Positions 51,527-60,257 of a stretch of 64,000 bases of DNA are shown piece by piece. A program made the position numbers and the translations under genes. Below the pieces are notes generated by a model that made no database searches, was not told the origin of the DNA, and worked only from the letters and a program-made list of their open reading frames with translations. The stretch's first letter is position 1, and every line of letters starts with the position of its first letter. The DNA is from Nostoc calcicola FACHB-3891 (GTDB lineage: Bacteria > Cyanobacteriota > Cyanobacteriia > Cyanobacteriales > Nostocaceae): assembly GCF_014697355.1 (NCBI RefSeq), contig NZ_JACJRQ010000002.1, positions 248,001 to 312,000 of the forward strand, read 5' to 3'.

Positions 51527-54043
51527 TCAATTTTGCACCAAGTTAGCAATAGTTTCAATTAACTGAGCTGGATCTATTGGTTTGCTAATATGAGCTTGAA
51601 AACCTGCTTCGATCGCTCGCTGTTCGTTGCCTTCTCCAGCATAGGCTGTGAGAGCGATCGCTAAAATTTGCCCTCCTTGTTCTCGACTCCTTGACCTGAT
51701 TTGTTTTAGTAACATGTAACCATCCATTTCTGGCATTCCGATATCGCTCACAAGTAAATTTGGCTTCCACTGTGGTAATATTTCCAATACTTCTGTTGCT
51801 GATGACACAGATCTAACAGTGGCTCCAGACTGTTCGAGTATGAAACTAACTAACTCTAGAGAATCAGGCTCGTCATCTACAACTAAAATTTTCAGACCAT
51901 TAAAAGCCGCAGTATTCCTGACTGTTGCATCGCTTTCTTGACTACTGTCAACGGTATCACTAAGTATCATCGGCAACTTAACAATAAAGGTTGCTCCCTG
52001 AGCTTCTCCTAAACTTTCTGCCGAGACAGTTCCACCATGCATTTCTACTAAATAACGCACAATTGCTAATCCCAAACCTAAGCCGCCAAATTTTCTAGTG
52101 GTTGCACTATCGGCTTGACGAAAGGTTTCAAACACATAAGGCAGAAAATCTGGGTTGATTCCTTTGCCTGTATCTCTAACTCTGATTTGTACCTGAGAAT
52201 CGATTTGTTCTAAATAAATCTCAACTTGTCCGCCTTCAGGAGTAAATTTAATGGCATTGGAAAGGAGATTCCAGACAATTTGTTGCAAGCGTCCGGCATC
52301 CCCAAACACTTGACCAACCGCAGGATCGAGAGCAGAATAAATTTGAATTAATTTCGCTTCCGCTGATAGTCGTACTGTTTCCATCGCGGCTCGAATAATG
52401 GTTGCCAAATCAACTGGGCAAACATTCAGACTAAGTTTACCTCGCAAGATGCGGGAGATATCTAACAAGTCTTCAATAAGTTTAGTTTGTAATTTAGCAT
52501 TACGTTCAATGGTTTCCAGAGCTAAAGCAGTCTTTTTTTCATCTAATTTGTTGCTACGCAGAAGTTTTGCCCAACCTAAAATCGGATTTAGGGGAGTTCT
52601 GATTTCGTGAGACAGAACAGCGAGAAACTCATCTTTAATGCGATTTGCATCTATTGATTGCTGGTAAAGCCGAGCATTGTCAATTGCTATGGCTGCTCGC
52701 TGAGCTAGGGCTTGAGCCATATTTAAGTTAGTGTGAGTGTAGCGACGGTTTCCTTGGGTGCTAATCAAAGTAATTGTACCTAGCTTGCGTAGGCGCAGCC
52801 CACCGTAGGCATCCCCAGCGACTAGGGGGACAATTATATAAGATTGAATATTTATCTGGCGCATCAACCCTTGGGTTTCTGCGTCCTGGTTCATCGCTAG
52901 TAAAAAAGAATCCGCCGCCACATCAGTAACTAATTCTGGTTCGCCTGTTTGCAAAACCTTTCTCACACCAAAATCAGCATCTGCTGAGGTGGAATAAAAC
53001 CGTCTGAGTGAGAGTGCTAGTGCTTCTTTTTCCGGAGTAGTTGCTGCAACAACTGGTTCCTCAAATACTGTCAAATTATTGTCAACAATATCAATAAAAC
53101 AGCAATCAGCTAAAGTTGGAACCACCAACTGGGCTAATTTTGCCAGAGTCGTGCGGTAATCGAGGGAAGATACGAGCAATCGACTGGCTTCTGAGAGTAA
53201 ACTGTAATTTTGCTTTTCAGCTTCAGCTTCCATGCGGGCAGCTTGTTCGCTAATGAGGAGTTGCTCTCGTTCTAACTCTACTCGTTTGCGTTGCATAGCT
53301 TGCCGATAGGCATCGCTAATATCTTCTACCAAGCCATCAATGACAGCTTTGCCATCGATTTCGGTGAAGATTTTACTTACACGTACCCAAATCAAACTAC
53401 CATCAGCTCGTCGCAATTGCATTTCGCGATCGCGCACTTCACCATTTTCTCGGAGTTGATTAATTAGCTGAGTATAATCTTCTGGCTGAAAATAAAGCTC
53501 AATGAACCGACTCGCTTGCTCTTGGGGTAAGGCTCCCAACCCAATCAAACGCAGGAATGCTGGGTTGCATTCCAATAAAGAACCATCAAAAGTTGCTCGA
53601 TAAATCCCAACATTTAAGCGGTTGAGCAGAGTTTGAAACCGAATTTCTAAATTTGCGGTTTTTTGGCGAGTTTCAGATCGTTCTAGTGCCGATCGCACTG
53701 CCACTGTTAAGCGTACCTGGTGCTGAGGAGATTTGATCGCATAGTCATCCAATCCAGACTTCATGGCCTCGACAGCAATCTCCTGAGTGCCGCTGTTGGT
53801 GAACATAATCACAGGGCAGTTAGGATAACTAGCTTTAATTGCGCGTAGTACTTCTATCCCATTACTCCAGCGCAATTGATAATCGGTGACAACCAAGTTA
53901 AATTGCCCCCTCTGCAATGCCTGGGCGAAGTCTTCTGCTGCGCCAACTTGTTCTACTTGGAGATCGGAAAACTCACGTTCCAATTGCCGAATTGCTAAAA
54001 GGCGATCGTTCGGATTGTCATCAATCAAGAGAATTCGTAACAT
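51527..54043 (-). CDS. Hybrid sensor histidine kinase / response regulator (REC-PAS-GAF-HisKA-HATPase-REC)
   Basis: An 838-residue cytosolic kinase. REC1 (about 1-120) has LLIDDNPNDRL and phospho-Asp in LVVTDYQLRW. The PAS domain (about 135-250) has GIYRATFDGSLLECNPAFLRLIG and DGLVEDISDA. A coiled coil follows, then a GAF domain (about 300-465). HisKA has FLAVLSHEIRTPLNPILGWAKLL (phospho-His), and HATPase has QIVWNLLSNAIKFTPEGG, RVRDTGKGI and GGLGLGLAIVRYLVEMHGG. REC2 (about 715-835) has LVVDDEPDSLELV and SDIGMPEMDGYML. Within the GAF domain about ten codons (GDAYGGLRLRK) are encoded by a known repeat. The kinase ends 84 bp upstream of rca. Input and output signals are unknown. Confidence 0.94.
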   Translation of the reverse strand: MLRILLIDDNPNDRLLAIRQLEREFSDLQVEQVGAAEDFAQALQRGQFNLVVTDYQLRWSNGIEVLRAIKASYPNCPVIMFTNSGTQEIAVEAMKSGLDDYAIKSPQHQVRLTVAVRSALERSETRQKTANLEIRFQTLLNRLNVGIYRATFDGSLLECNPAFLRLIGLGALPQEQASRFIELYFQPEDYTQLINQLRENGEVRDREMQLRRADGSLIWVRVSKIFTEIDGKAVIDGLVEDISDAYRQAMQRKRVELEREQLLISEQAARMEAEAEKQNYSLLSEASRLLVSSLDYRTTLAKLAQLVVPTLADCCFIDIVDNNLTVFEEPVVAATTPEKEALALSLRRFYSTSADADFGVRKVLQTGEPELVTDVAADSFLLAMNQDAETQGLMRQINIQSYIIVPLVAGDAYGGLRLRKLGTITLISTQGNRRYTHTNLNMAQALAQRAAIAIDNARLYQQSIDANRIKDEFLAVLSHEIRTPLNPILGWAKLLRSNKLDEKKTALALETIERNAKLQTKLIEDLLDISRILRGKLSLNVCPVDLATIIRAAMETVRLSAEAKLIQIYSALDPAVGQVFGDAGRLQQIVWNLLSNAIKFTPEGGQVEIYLEQIDSQVQIRVRDTGKGINPDFLPYVFETFRQADSATTRKFGGLGLGLAIVRYLVEMHGGTVSAESLGEAQGATFIVKLPMILSDTVDSSQESDATVRNTAAFNGLKILVVDDEPDSLELVSFILEQSGATVRSVSSATEVLEILPQWKPNLLVSDIGMPEMDGYMLLKQIRSRSREQGGQILAIALTAYAGEGNEQRAIEAGFQAHISKPIDPAQLIETIANLVQN
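52786..52813. repeat. GGCGCAGCCCACCGTAGGCAT-type repeat inside the GAF-coding region
   Basis: On the minus strand it reads GATGCCTACGGTGGGCTGCG followed by CCTACGCA, a repeat of the intergenic type (a similar start is at 59991-60003), translated in frame as DAYGGLRLR. Confidence 0.55.
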
Positions 54044-54173
54044 TTGATTTGGCTACAAGTCCGATTGCCTTCAAATCATAAGCCTAAAAGTAGCCCTCTA
54101 AAAATCATAACTTTTTTAGGACTTATACTCAGGACTTACGCAAAACATAACGAAAGTAGCGGTAAAAACGAGT

Positions 54174-54623
54174 TTATCTATCGCTGCTCAATATCTTCCA
54201 GTGTTCACGACTCAGAAAAAAACCATCGCCACTAGCATTAGTACACGTCAGTCCAGTTCGTTGCGATATGCATGTGAAACCTGCCTTCTGCCAAGTAGTG
54301 TTGTAGGAAAGGTTGTAATTAGCCTCAAAGGTGTCACTAATACAGAGAATTTCCGGTTTGCCGTACTCAGATAATAAAAAGCCTCCACCCCAATCATATT
54401 CACAATAATTTGGATAAGGTTGAGGCGGTGTCGGATTTAGTCCACTGCCAATCTCGCAGCGCAGTGCATTATTGTTTTCTCCTACGACTATGCACCGGAT
54501 ATTACCGCTAGGAGTAACAAAGCTGTCAGGAACTGTTTGAGCATAACTTACAGAGGTTATTCCCATTATGAGAAAAACTGACGACACCAAAATTTTCTGC
54601 ACTTCTAAAATTTTTAACCGCAT
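54174..54623 (-). CDS. Exported small protein, DUF6636-like
   Basis: A 149-residue protein with signal peptide (ILVSSVFLIMGITSVSYAQT). The mature part has a pattern with six or more cysteines: FVTPSGNIRCIVVGEN, LRCEIGSGLN, YCEYDWGGGFLLSEYGKPEILCISDTF, then GFTCISQRTGLTCTNASGDGFFLSRE. The phrase TPSGNI.C, the WG motif and TCTN..G.GFFLSR fit the DUF6636-type secreted proteins. Probably disulfide-rich in the periplasm. No function known. ATG at 54623, 130 bp downstream of the plus-strand side of the kinase promoter region. Confidence 0.7.
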   Translation of the reverse strand: MRLKILEVQKILVSSVFLIMGITSVSYAQTVPDSFVTPSGNIRCIVVGENNNALRCEIGSGLNPTPPQPYPNYCEYDWGGGFLLSEYGKPEILCISDTFEANYNLSYNTTWQKAGFTCISQRTGLTCTNASGDGFFLSREHWKILSSDR

Positions 54624-55032
54624 AAGAATATCTGTTTTATTTAATGAATATTACTAATATATAAAAAAATAAAGGAATTTATCAGGCTTCTATAGCAATC
54701 CTAAATGAGTTGTCATAAAATTCACCCCCGCGCTGTCCCGCTTTGCTAAGAGGATGTTTGAAAAGTGTTTCACTGTGACTTTAGGCATTTAGACATAGTT
54801 TTGTCATAACTTTGTCATAACTTTGTTAAGATATTGTGCCAGATTTAAAACTGAATAATTCACTTTAATTAGATCAAGAAACTATTTAGTTTTTAGTTTT
54901 ATTTAAAGTATTTTATTTAACTCAAAAAAATAAAACTACAGTTAATACAGCAGATTGTAACAGGCGTGAGGTACTGATAATCGTAGGGGCACAAGATGTT
55001 GTGGCCTTACCTGTGTACTTCATTTACCTGAA
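54624..55032. other. Gene-free stretch with repeat fragments
   Basis: CCGCGCTGTCCCGCTTTGCTAAGAGG (about 54727-54752) and GAGGATGTTTGAAAAGTGTTTCACTGTGA (54751-54780) are one-ended copies of repeat families seen at 47203 and 28172. GTCATAACTTT appears twice in tandem (54803-54824). A degenerate GTAGGGGCAC palindrome is at about 54984. Confidence 0.6.
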
Positions 55033-55929
55033 ATGCGCTGTAATTTGGCAACTGTTGGCAAACCTAACGTGAACAATAAACACTTGAAGTACCAAAAGTC
55101 AATTTGTGTTGTTATTAGTAGTCTGATTGCTAATCTTCTTACAGCTTGTAATACTGTTCCCGGCGTTTTCCTGTCATCAAGGACGAATCAGCGTGCCGAT
55201 ATACCCAAAGTTATAACAGTTCCTATCAATCGGATTAAAAACCCAATTAATCTACAGTCATCGCAATTAAATAAAGTAGAAAACCTGACTTTTACTGTAC
55301 CGACTAAATATCAGGGAAAAACGGTTTATCACGTGCAACCCAATAGCAGCGAGAAAGTTATCGCTCTAACTATCGATGATGGTCCCTGGAAAAATACAAC
55401 CTCACAACTATTGGATATCCTCAAGGAAAATCACATCAAGGCAACATTCTTTTGGGTGGGACAAGCATTGCAAGAACAACCTGACCTTGCTAAGCGAGAA
55501 GTAGCTGAGGGACATGCCATCGGGAATCATACTTGGCATCATTGGTATCGGCAAATGGATCAAGCCACAGCCAAAAGTGAAATTGAACGCACAGCCAACC
55601 TGATTTATCAAATTACAGGAGTCAAAACTTCTTTATTTCGTCCTCCTGGAGGATTTTTAAATAATGGGCTAGCTGCTTATGCTAAAAGTCAAAAAGACGC
55701 TGTAGTGATGTGGTCGTTGACTTCAGCTGATACTGACCCTCATGCCAAACCACAAGCCTTTGTAAATAATGTATTGAAAGGTGCAAAATCTGGTGCTATT
55801 GTTTTGATGCATGATGGTGGGGGAAATCGCCAAAGAACTATACAAGCTTTACCACAAATTATCAGTGGACTTAAACAGCAAGGCTACCGATTTGTAACAG
55901 TTCCTGAACTGTTACAAATCCAGTCATAA
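55033..55929 (+). CDS. Polysaccharide deacetylase (NodB-type) lipoprotein
   Basis: A 298-residue protein with a lipoprotein-like signal peptide (CVVISSLIANLLTAC, lipobox LLTAC at about Cys36). The NodB domain (about 112-295) has ALTIDDGPWKNTTSQLLDIL (metal-binding Asp pair), ATFFWVGQAL, GNHTWHHWY (metal His-x-x-x-His), FRPPGGFLNN and IVLMHDGGGNR (catalytic His region), ending GYRFVTVPELL. Such enzymes deacetylate peptidoglycan or surface polysaccharide; the exact substrate is unknown. ATG 55033; a GTG in frame at about residue 14 could be used if the signal peptide starts later. Confidence 0.92.
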   Translation: MRCNLATVGKPNVNNKHLKYQKSICVVISSLIANLLTACNTVPGVFLSSRTNQRADIPKVITVPINRIKNPINLQSSQLNKVENLTFTVPTKYQGKTVYHVQPNSSEKVIALTIDDGPWKNTTSQLLDILKENHIKATFFWVGQALQEQPDLAKREVAEGHAIGNHTWHHWYRQMDQATAKSEIERTANLIYQITGVKTSLFRPPGGFLNNGLAAYAKSQKDAVVMWSLTSADTDPHAKPQAFVNNVLKGAKSGAIVLMHDGGGNRQRTIQALPQIISGLKQQGYRFVTVPELLQIQS

Positions 55930-56147
55930 ATGTTTTTAAGTCACGGAGTAAAACAACGTATATAAATCAAATTAATGCGGTATAAGTCCCTTACCAAATA
56001 TTCCTCAAGCTGCAATACTTGTCGGGTTTTGGGGAAAAGGGAAAGAAAAAACCTTTAACCTTTACCCTTTAACCTTTTCCCCAAACCCAATTGAGAGTTA
56101 AAAATGCTATCCCTTGCAGTATTGCCTCAAGCTGGATTATTTATTAA
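55930..56147. repeat. Inverted-repeat stretch with TTAACCTTT units
   Basis: GCAATACT (about 56012) faces AGTATTGC (about 56117), enclosing GGGTTTTGGGGAAAAGG and CCTTTTCCCCAAACCC. The loop has CCTTTAACCTTTACCC units. A small structured repeat between convergent genes. Confidence 0.45.
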
Positions 56148-56837
56148 CTAATCGCCAACTTGTAGATCCCTTAAAACTAAATCGGCTCTTGGGAAAAATC
56201 CTTCTTGGTAATCAGATGGGCAATGAATAATTACATAGAAAATCTTGCCATTTTGTTGGCCAAGATACACAATACCTCCCATATCTTCGCCTTCATTGAA
56301 AACAATTTTTTGTTTTGTCCAACCATAGGATAAATCTTCAGTATTACTCAAAACTTTCCATCCATTAGATCCCATTAGACCAGACGTACCATTAACAAAG
56401 CTTCTTAGCTGTTCTAGAGTTTTAAAACTGTTGGGAAAGGAAATAGCGATATAGGCATTTTCATTTTTATTTCCATCAACATTGGAAATGAACCGAACGC
56501 CTGTTCCTTCACCCGAACTAAAGCCTTCAGCAACAAAATCCTCATTGGAAAAGTAGGTCGTAAATAAATCGTCGTATTTGTCGTACAGTTGGAGATTAAT
56601 GGAACTTTTTTCTCCTTCAACACTAATTGTGGCTGCCTTGGTAAGTGGTCTGTTTGCTTTTGAGTTATGAGCGATCTCGACAGCAGCCGCCGTAGCTGTG
56701 ATGCTGTTACTAGACGAAAATAGTTTCTGGGGTGGGGTATTAGAATTCCAGAATGTGCTGAATAGGATTGTCCCAACCATCCCTATGGCTAGAGTTGATA
56801 TAGTCGTTGCAGCGAGTCTAGAAAGATTAATTATCAT
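56148..56837 (-). CDS. Exported protein of unknown function
   Basis: A 229-residue protein with N-terminal hydrophobic segment LAATTISTLAIGMVGTILFSTFW (signal anchor). The mature domain has INLQLYDKYDDLFTTYFSNEDFVAEGFSSGEGTGVRF, NAYIAISFPNSFKTLEQLRSFV and KIFYVIIHCPSDYQEGFFPRADLVLRDL. This looks like an ordered alpha/beta domain similar in feel to other cyanobacterial periplasmic proteins. I cannot name the family. ATG at 56837. No same-strand partner is near. Confidence 0.65.
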   Translation of the reverse strand: MIINLSRLAATTISTLAIGMVGTILFSTFWNSNTPPQKLFSSSNSITATAAAVEIAHNSKANRPLTKAATISVEGEKSSINLQLYDKYDDLFTTYFSNEDFVAEGFSSGEGTGVRFISNVDGNKNENAYIAISFPNSFKTLEQLRSFVNGTSGLMGSNGWKVLSNTEDLSYGWTKQKIVFNEGEDMGGIVYLGQQNGKIFYVIIHCPSDYQEGFFPRADLVLRDLQVGD

Positions 56838-57138
56838 AGTGGTGTGATTTATTAGGTAGTAACAGCAGACACCTTCTCAACTTCAGGGCTACTATAAATT
56901 TCAATTCAAAATTCCAAATTTTTGCAGAATTCCAAAAAGTTCAGACAAGTTTACATACAGAATTTTAAAACTGCGTAACCCTGAATTATCCTACTTTTTT
57001 TAGGGCTGGATCGGGTTGATCAACGATCTTTGCCATTAAATACGGGTCTTGTCAGATTTTGGCGATCGATGACGATAATTACAACAGCAATGGGGTAAGT
57101 GCTAATGCTCATGTTGGAATTTACTAGTATGCAACTAT
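56838..57138. other. Short gene-free stretch
   Basis: AT-rich with one GCGATCG site (57062); no repeat, palindrome or promoter worth calling. Confidence 0.4.
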
Positions 57139-58098
57139 CTAAATTCTTGTTGGCTTGCGACTACAATACATCACCAAAAGTATAAATAATCCCATTCCTG
57201 CGAGATATTTAATCGGATCGGGTACGCTAGGATTAGGCGAAAAAAAGCCTTCGATCGCACCTGCAATAATTAACATTGGTACAATCCCAAATACTAACTG
57301 CGCCGCCTGATTACCATAAAATTTCAGTGCGTCTCCCCGGCGATATTTGCCAGGAAATACAATTGCTCTTGCTAATAAAAATCCCGCACCTCCAGCAAAA
57401 AATATCGCTGGCAATTCTAAGGAACCATGCGGAAATACAAACGCCCAAAAAGGATAAGCTAAATTATTTTGACCAACTAAAGTACCAACGGCACCAATTA
57501 ATAAACCATTAAATATCATCATATAAGCTGTATATATCCCCGCTGTAATCCCACCAGCAACAGCCCCAAAAGACACCGCCAAGTTATTAATCGTAATTCC
57601 GCTGGATGCTAGAGGTTCAATGCCAACAATTGACCCCATCCACAATTTATGCTCATCTCGTACCTTGGTTATCAAGTCTTCAGGTACGATCAAAGGCATG
57701 AAGCTGGGATTTTGCCAGGAATACCACCAAGCCACTACTCCACCCAATAGAAACAGCGCCGTTGCCGCAGCGATATATGCAAATGTTTTTTGGACTACAG
57801 ATGGTAATCCCCAACGATAAAATTCTAAGACTGCCTCCCATTCCTGTCGCCGGGAACCCTGGTAAATCTGCGTATAAGCACGAGTTGTTAAAGATTGTAA
57901 ACTTTGGATCAAAGTATTGCTGATTTGTTGGGTGCGGGCGCGGGCTAAATCTGCGGCTACTGAACGATACAAACTTGCTAATTCTCTAATTTCGGCTGCC
58001 CGTAAAGACTTTAGACCTTTTTTTTCAACCTGCTTTAATAGGGCATCCAAACGCTGCCAATTCGGTTCTCGTCGTCCAATCCAACGTTGAATATTCAT
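57139..58098 (-). CDS. SpoIIM-family (stage II sporulation protein M-like) membrane protein
   Basis: About 319 residues from ATG 58098; a GTG at 58113 would add five. The first 95 residues are soluble and charged (NWQRLDALLKQVEKKGLKSLRAAEIRELASLY). After that come five or six membrane helices, including AYIAAATALFLLGGVVAWWY, IYTAYMMIFNGLLIGAVGTLV, NLAYPFWAFVFPHGSLELPAIFFAGGAGFLLARA and VFGIVPMLIIAGAIEGFF. HGSLELPAIFFAGGAG is the SpoIIM signature. In Bacillus SpoIIM works with peptidoglycan enzymes; cyanobacteria do not sporulate. Divergent from the next two genes, 80 bp apart. Confidence 0.92.
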   Translation of the reverse strand: MNIQRWIGRREPNWQRLDALLKQVEKKGLKSLRAAEIRELASLYRSVAADLARARTQQISNTLIQSLQSLTTRAYTQIYQGSRRQEWEAVLEFYRWGLPSVVQKTFAYIAAATALFLLGGVVAWWYSWQNPSFMPLIVPEDLITKVRDEHKLWMGSIVGIEPLASSGITINNLAVSFGAVAGGITAGIYTAYMMIFNGLLIGAVGTLVGQNNLAYPFWAFVFPHGSLELPAIFFAGGAGFLLARAIVFPGKYRRGDALKFYGNQAAQLVFGIVPMLIIAGAIEGFFSPNPSVPDPIKYLAGMGLFILLVMYCSRKPTRI

Positions 58099-58178
58099 GA
58101 ATTTTGGGAACACTGACTTTAACTTAGTTTAAGATAGCCTCAAATTCATATCCGTAGTTTCCAGGGAAATTTGGTATT

Positions 58179-59024
58179 ATGTCTGAAAATTTTGGATCTC
58201 CAGGTCACATACAACCACTGAGTGTCGGTAATGTTGTCAGTGCTGCGGTGCGACTGTATCGTTCTCATCTCAACACTTATCTAAATTTAGCTGCGATCGC
58301 TCACTTGTGGATTATAGTTCCGATCTATGGCTGGGCAAAATATGCTGCCATTTCTGGATTAATTTCACGCTTGGCTTTTGGAGAATTAGTTTACCAACCT
58401 GAAAGTGTTCAAGCTGCTAGGAGCCATATTAATCCACGTCTGTGGTCATTTTTAAGAGTTGCTCTCCAAGTAGGAATATCTCTGCTGATCGTTTATTTTG
58501 GGTTAGCGATCGTTGGTGGTATCTTCGCTGGCTTGGTGGGAGTAGTATTGGGAGGGATATTAGGTAGTTCAGCTGTTATAATCGCAACTACATTGGCAAT
58601 AATTGTCACGGTAGGGATTGTGCTGTTGGGACTAACCTGGTTTTACTCACGCTGGATAGTCGCTGAAGTTCCCCTAGCAGTTGAGGAAAATATTAATGGT
58701 GGCGAAAGTGTTGCCAGAAGTTGGGAGTTAACTAAAGCCTCAGTATTTCGCATCCAAGGCGTAGTTTTGGTTGCTTTTCTCGTCACACTGCCAATAGTAT
58801 TTGTGTTCAACTATATACCCAACTTATTCCTCCTCAAACTTGAACCAGGTTCTGCTATGTATTCACTTGTGTATTTTATTTCTTTGATTGGTAGCTTAGT
58901 CGGTGGAGTTTTTATCATGCCATTCTGGCAAGCACTCAAAGCTGTTTTATACTTTGACTTGCGTAGTCGGCGTGAAGGTTTGGGTTTGCAGTTACGACAA
59001 CCTCCTTCCCAGGATTTTCATTAA
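58179..59024 (+). CDS. Membrane protein, glycerophosphodiester-phosphodiesterase-membrane-domain-like
   Basis: A 281-residue protein with about six transmembrane helices: YLNLAAIAHLWIIVPIYGWA, FLRVALQVGISLLIVYFGLAI, AGLVGVVLGGILGSSAVIIAT, LAIIVTVGIVLLGLTWFYS, VVLVAFLVTLPIVFVFNYI and VYFISLIGSLVGGVFIMPFW. The cytoplasmic start LSVGNVVSAAVRLYRSHLNTYL and the VARSWELTKASVFRIQGVVL loop are typical of this poorly studied family. It begins 80 bp from the SpoIIM start and is followed by RDD after 45 bp. The three together form a divergent module with membrane-stress character. Function is not known. Confidence 0.75.
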   Translation: MSENFGSPGHIQPLSVGNVVSAAVRLYRSHLNTYLNLAAIAHLWIIVPIYGWAKYAAISGLISRLAFGELVYQPESVQAARSHINPRLWSFLRVALQVGISLLIVYFGLAIVGGIFAGLVGVVLGGILGSSAVIIATTLAIIVTVGIVLLGLTWFYSRWIVAEVPLAVEENINGGESVARSWELTKASVFRIQGVVLVAFLVTLPIVFVFNYIPNLFLLKLEPGSAMYSLVYFISLIGSLVGGVFIMPFWQALKAVLYFDLRSRREGLGLQLRQPPSQDFH

Positions 59025-59069
59025 CTCAATACCTGAATTTAACTTTATTAATCTTTTATTAGTTCATAT

Positions 59070-59852
59070 ATGCGCTTTTTTAATCGCATCTCATTCCAGA
59101 CTCCAGAAAGTGTAGAACTGGAATTTACTTTAGCAGGAATCGGTAATCGAGCTTTAGCACTGATTATCGACTATACAGTGTTGGGTGTAAGTTTGTTGCT
59201 ATTTGTGTTGGTCTGGACTTTCTTCTCAACACAACTGTTCAATTTTCTCGAAGGCTTAATTACAAATTCTCGGAATATAGGACTTTGGTTATTAGCGATT
59301 TTCTTCTTTATCGCCTTTGCAATTTACATCGGGTATTTTGTATTTTTTGAAACCTTATGGTTTGGACAAACCCCTGGTAAACGCATTGCTAAAATTCGCG
59401 TCGTTCGAGATGATGGTAGACTCATCGGACTACAACAAGCAACCCTGCGTGCTTTACTACGACCCTTTGATGAAACTTTGTTTATTGGCGCTTTTTTAAT
59501 TATGTTGGGTAGCCGCGAAAAACGTTTGGGTGATTTGGCTGCTGGCACAATTGTGATTCAAGCCCAACCAACCAATGCACCGACATTAATAATATCAGAA
59601 CACGCAAAGATACTCCACGACCAATTACTACAAAGTGCCAATTTATCCCAATTGTTGCCTGATGATTTTGCTGTTATTCGTGAGTATTTACAGCGACGTG
59701 GTGGAATGTCGTTAAAAGCAAGAGCATCATTATCTTTAAAGTTAGCCGAGCAAGTAAAATCTATTATTAATTTAGAAAAGTTGCCAGAAACTGTGACACC
59801 GGATGTATTTTTAGAAGCTATTTATCTTGTTTATCAACAGCAGGAATTTTGA
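59070..59852 (+). CDS. RDD family membrane protein
   Basis: A 260-residue protein with the RDD domain in the N-terminal half: FTLAGIGNRALALIIDYTVLGVSLLLFVLVWTF (Arg-Asp-type pair in NRALALIID), GLWLLAIFFFIAFAIYIGYFVFFETLWFGQTPGKRIAKIRVVRDDG and DLAAGTIVIQA. Three or four helices; the C-terminal 90 residues are soluble and helical. RDD proteins are transport-like and of uncertain role; some are linked to ion or osmotic homeostasis. Same transcript as the gene at 58179, 45 bp gap. ATG at 59070. Confidence 0.88.
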   Translation: MRFFNRISFQTPESVELEFTLAGIGNRALALIIDYTVLGVSLLLFVLVWTFFSTQLFNFLEGLITNSRNIGLWLLAIFFFIAFAIYIGYFVFFETLWFGQTPGKRIAKIRVVRDDGRLIGLQQATLRALLRPFDETLFIGAFLIMLGSREKRLGDLAAGTIVIQAQPTNAPTLIISEHAKILHDQLLQSANLSQLLPDDFAVIREYLQRRGGMSLKARASLSLKLAEQVKSIINLEKLPETVTPDVFLEAIYLVYQQQEF

Positions 59853-59861
59853 AGAAGAACA

Positions 59862-59889
59862 CAGAATTCAGAATTCAGAATTCAGAATT
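59862..59889. repeat. CAGAATT tandem repeat
   Basis: Four copies of a 7-bp unit, equal to the one at 15063-15089. Confidence 0.75.
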
Positions 59890-59901
59890 GTTTAAATCCC
59901 T

Positions 59902-59921
59902 AGACGCGATAAATCGCGTCT
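59902..59921. repeat. AGACGCGAT palindrome (GTAGAGACG family)
   Basis: Arms AGACGCGAT / ATCGCGTCT with a 2-nt loop. Confidence 0.75.
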
Positions 59922-60026
59922 CTACAAATGCATCGTGGTGTGAATTAACGATGCATAGGTTGTTTCAGGCTTTTCTTAATTATTGTGCGATGCCTACGGC
60001 GGTAAACTACGTAAATAGACCATGCT

Positions 60027-60055
60027 GTAGGGGCACAGCATTGCTGTGCCCCTAC
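60027..60055. repeat. GTAGGGGCACAGCA palindrome
   Basis: Perfect 14-bp arms GTAGGGGCACAGCA / TGCTGTGCCCCTAC around one T. Confidence 0.8.
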
Positions 60056-60257
60056 GAAAGATGTGGTTTTTAACCTTATCCATATTTTGTATTTATTGTC
60101 AATGCGTAAGTCCGATAAATAATCCCTCCAACTCCTGTAAATTTCAGCTTGTTGGAGGGGCGTTCAAATGTTGCAGCAAAAAGTGAATTAATATCAGTTA
60201 ACAACTCATAGGTTAATTTTTGGTTAACAAAAAGTTAATATCTGATTATGTCAAGAG

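Larger units (their letters stand above)
59853..60257. other. Gene-free stretch with repeats
   Basis: CAGAATT tandem at 59862-59889, palindrome 59902-59921, the fragment GCGATGCCTACGGCGG (59988-60003) and palindrome 60027-60055. The rest is the 3' side of the next kinase gene. Confidence 0.6.
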
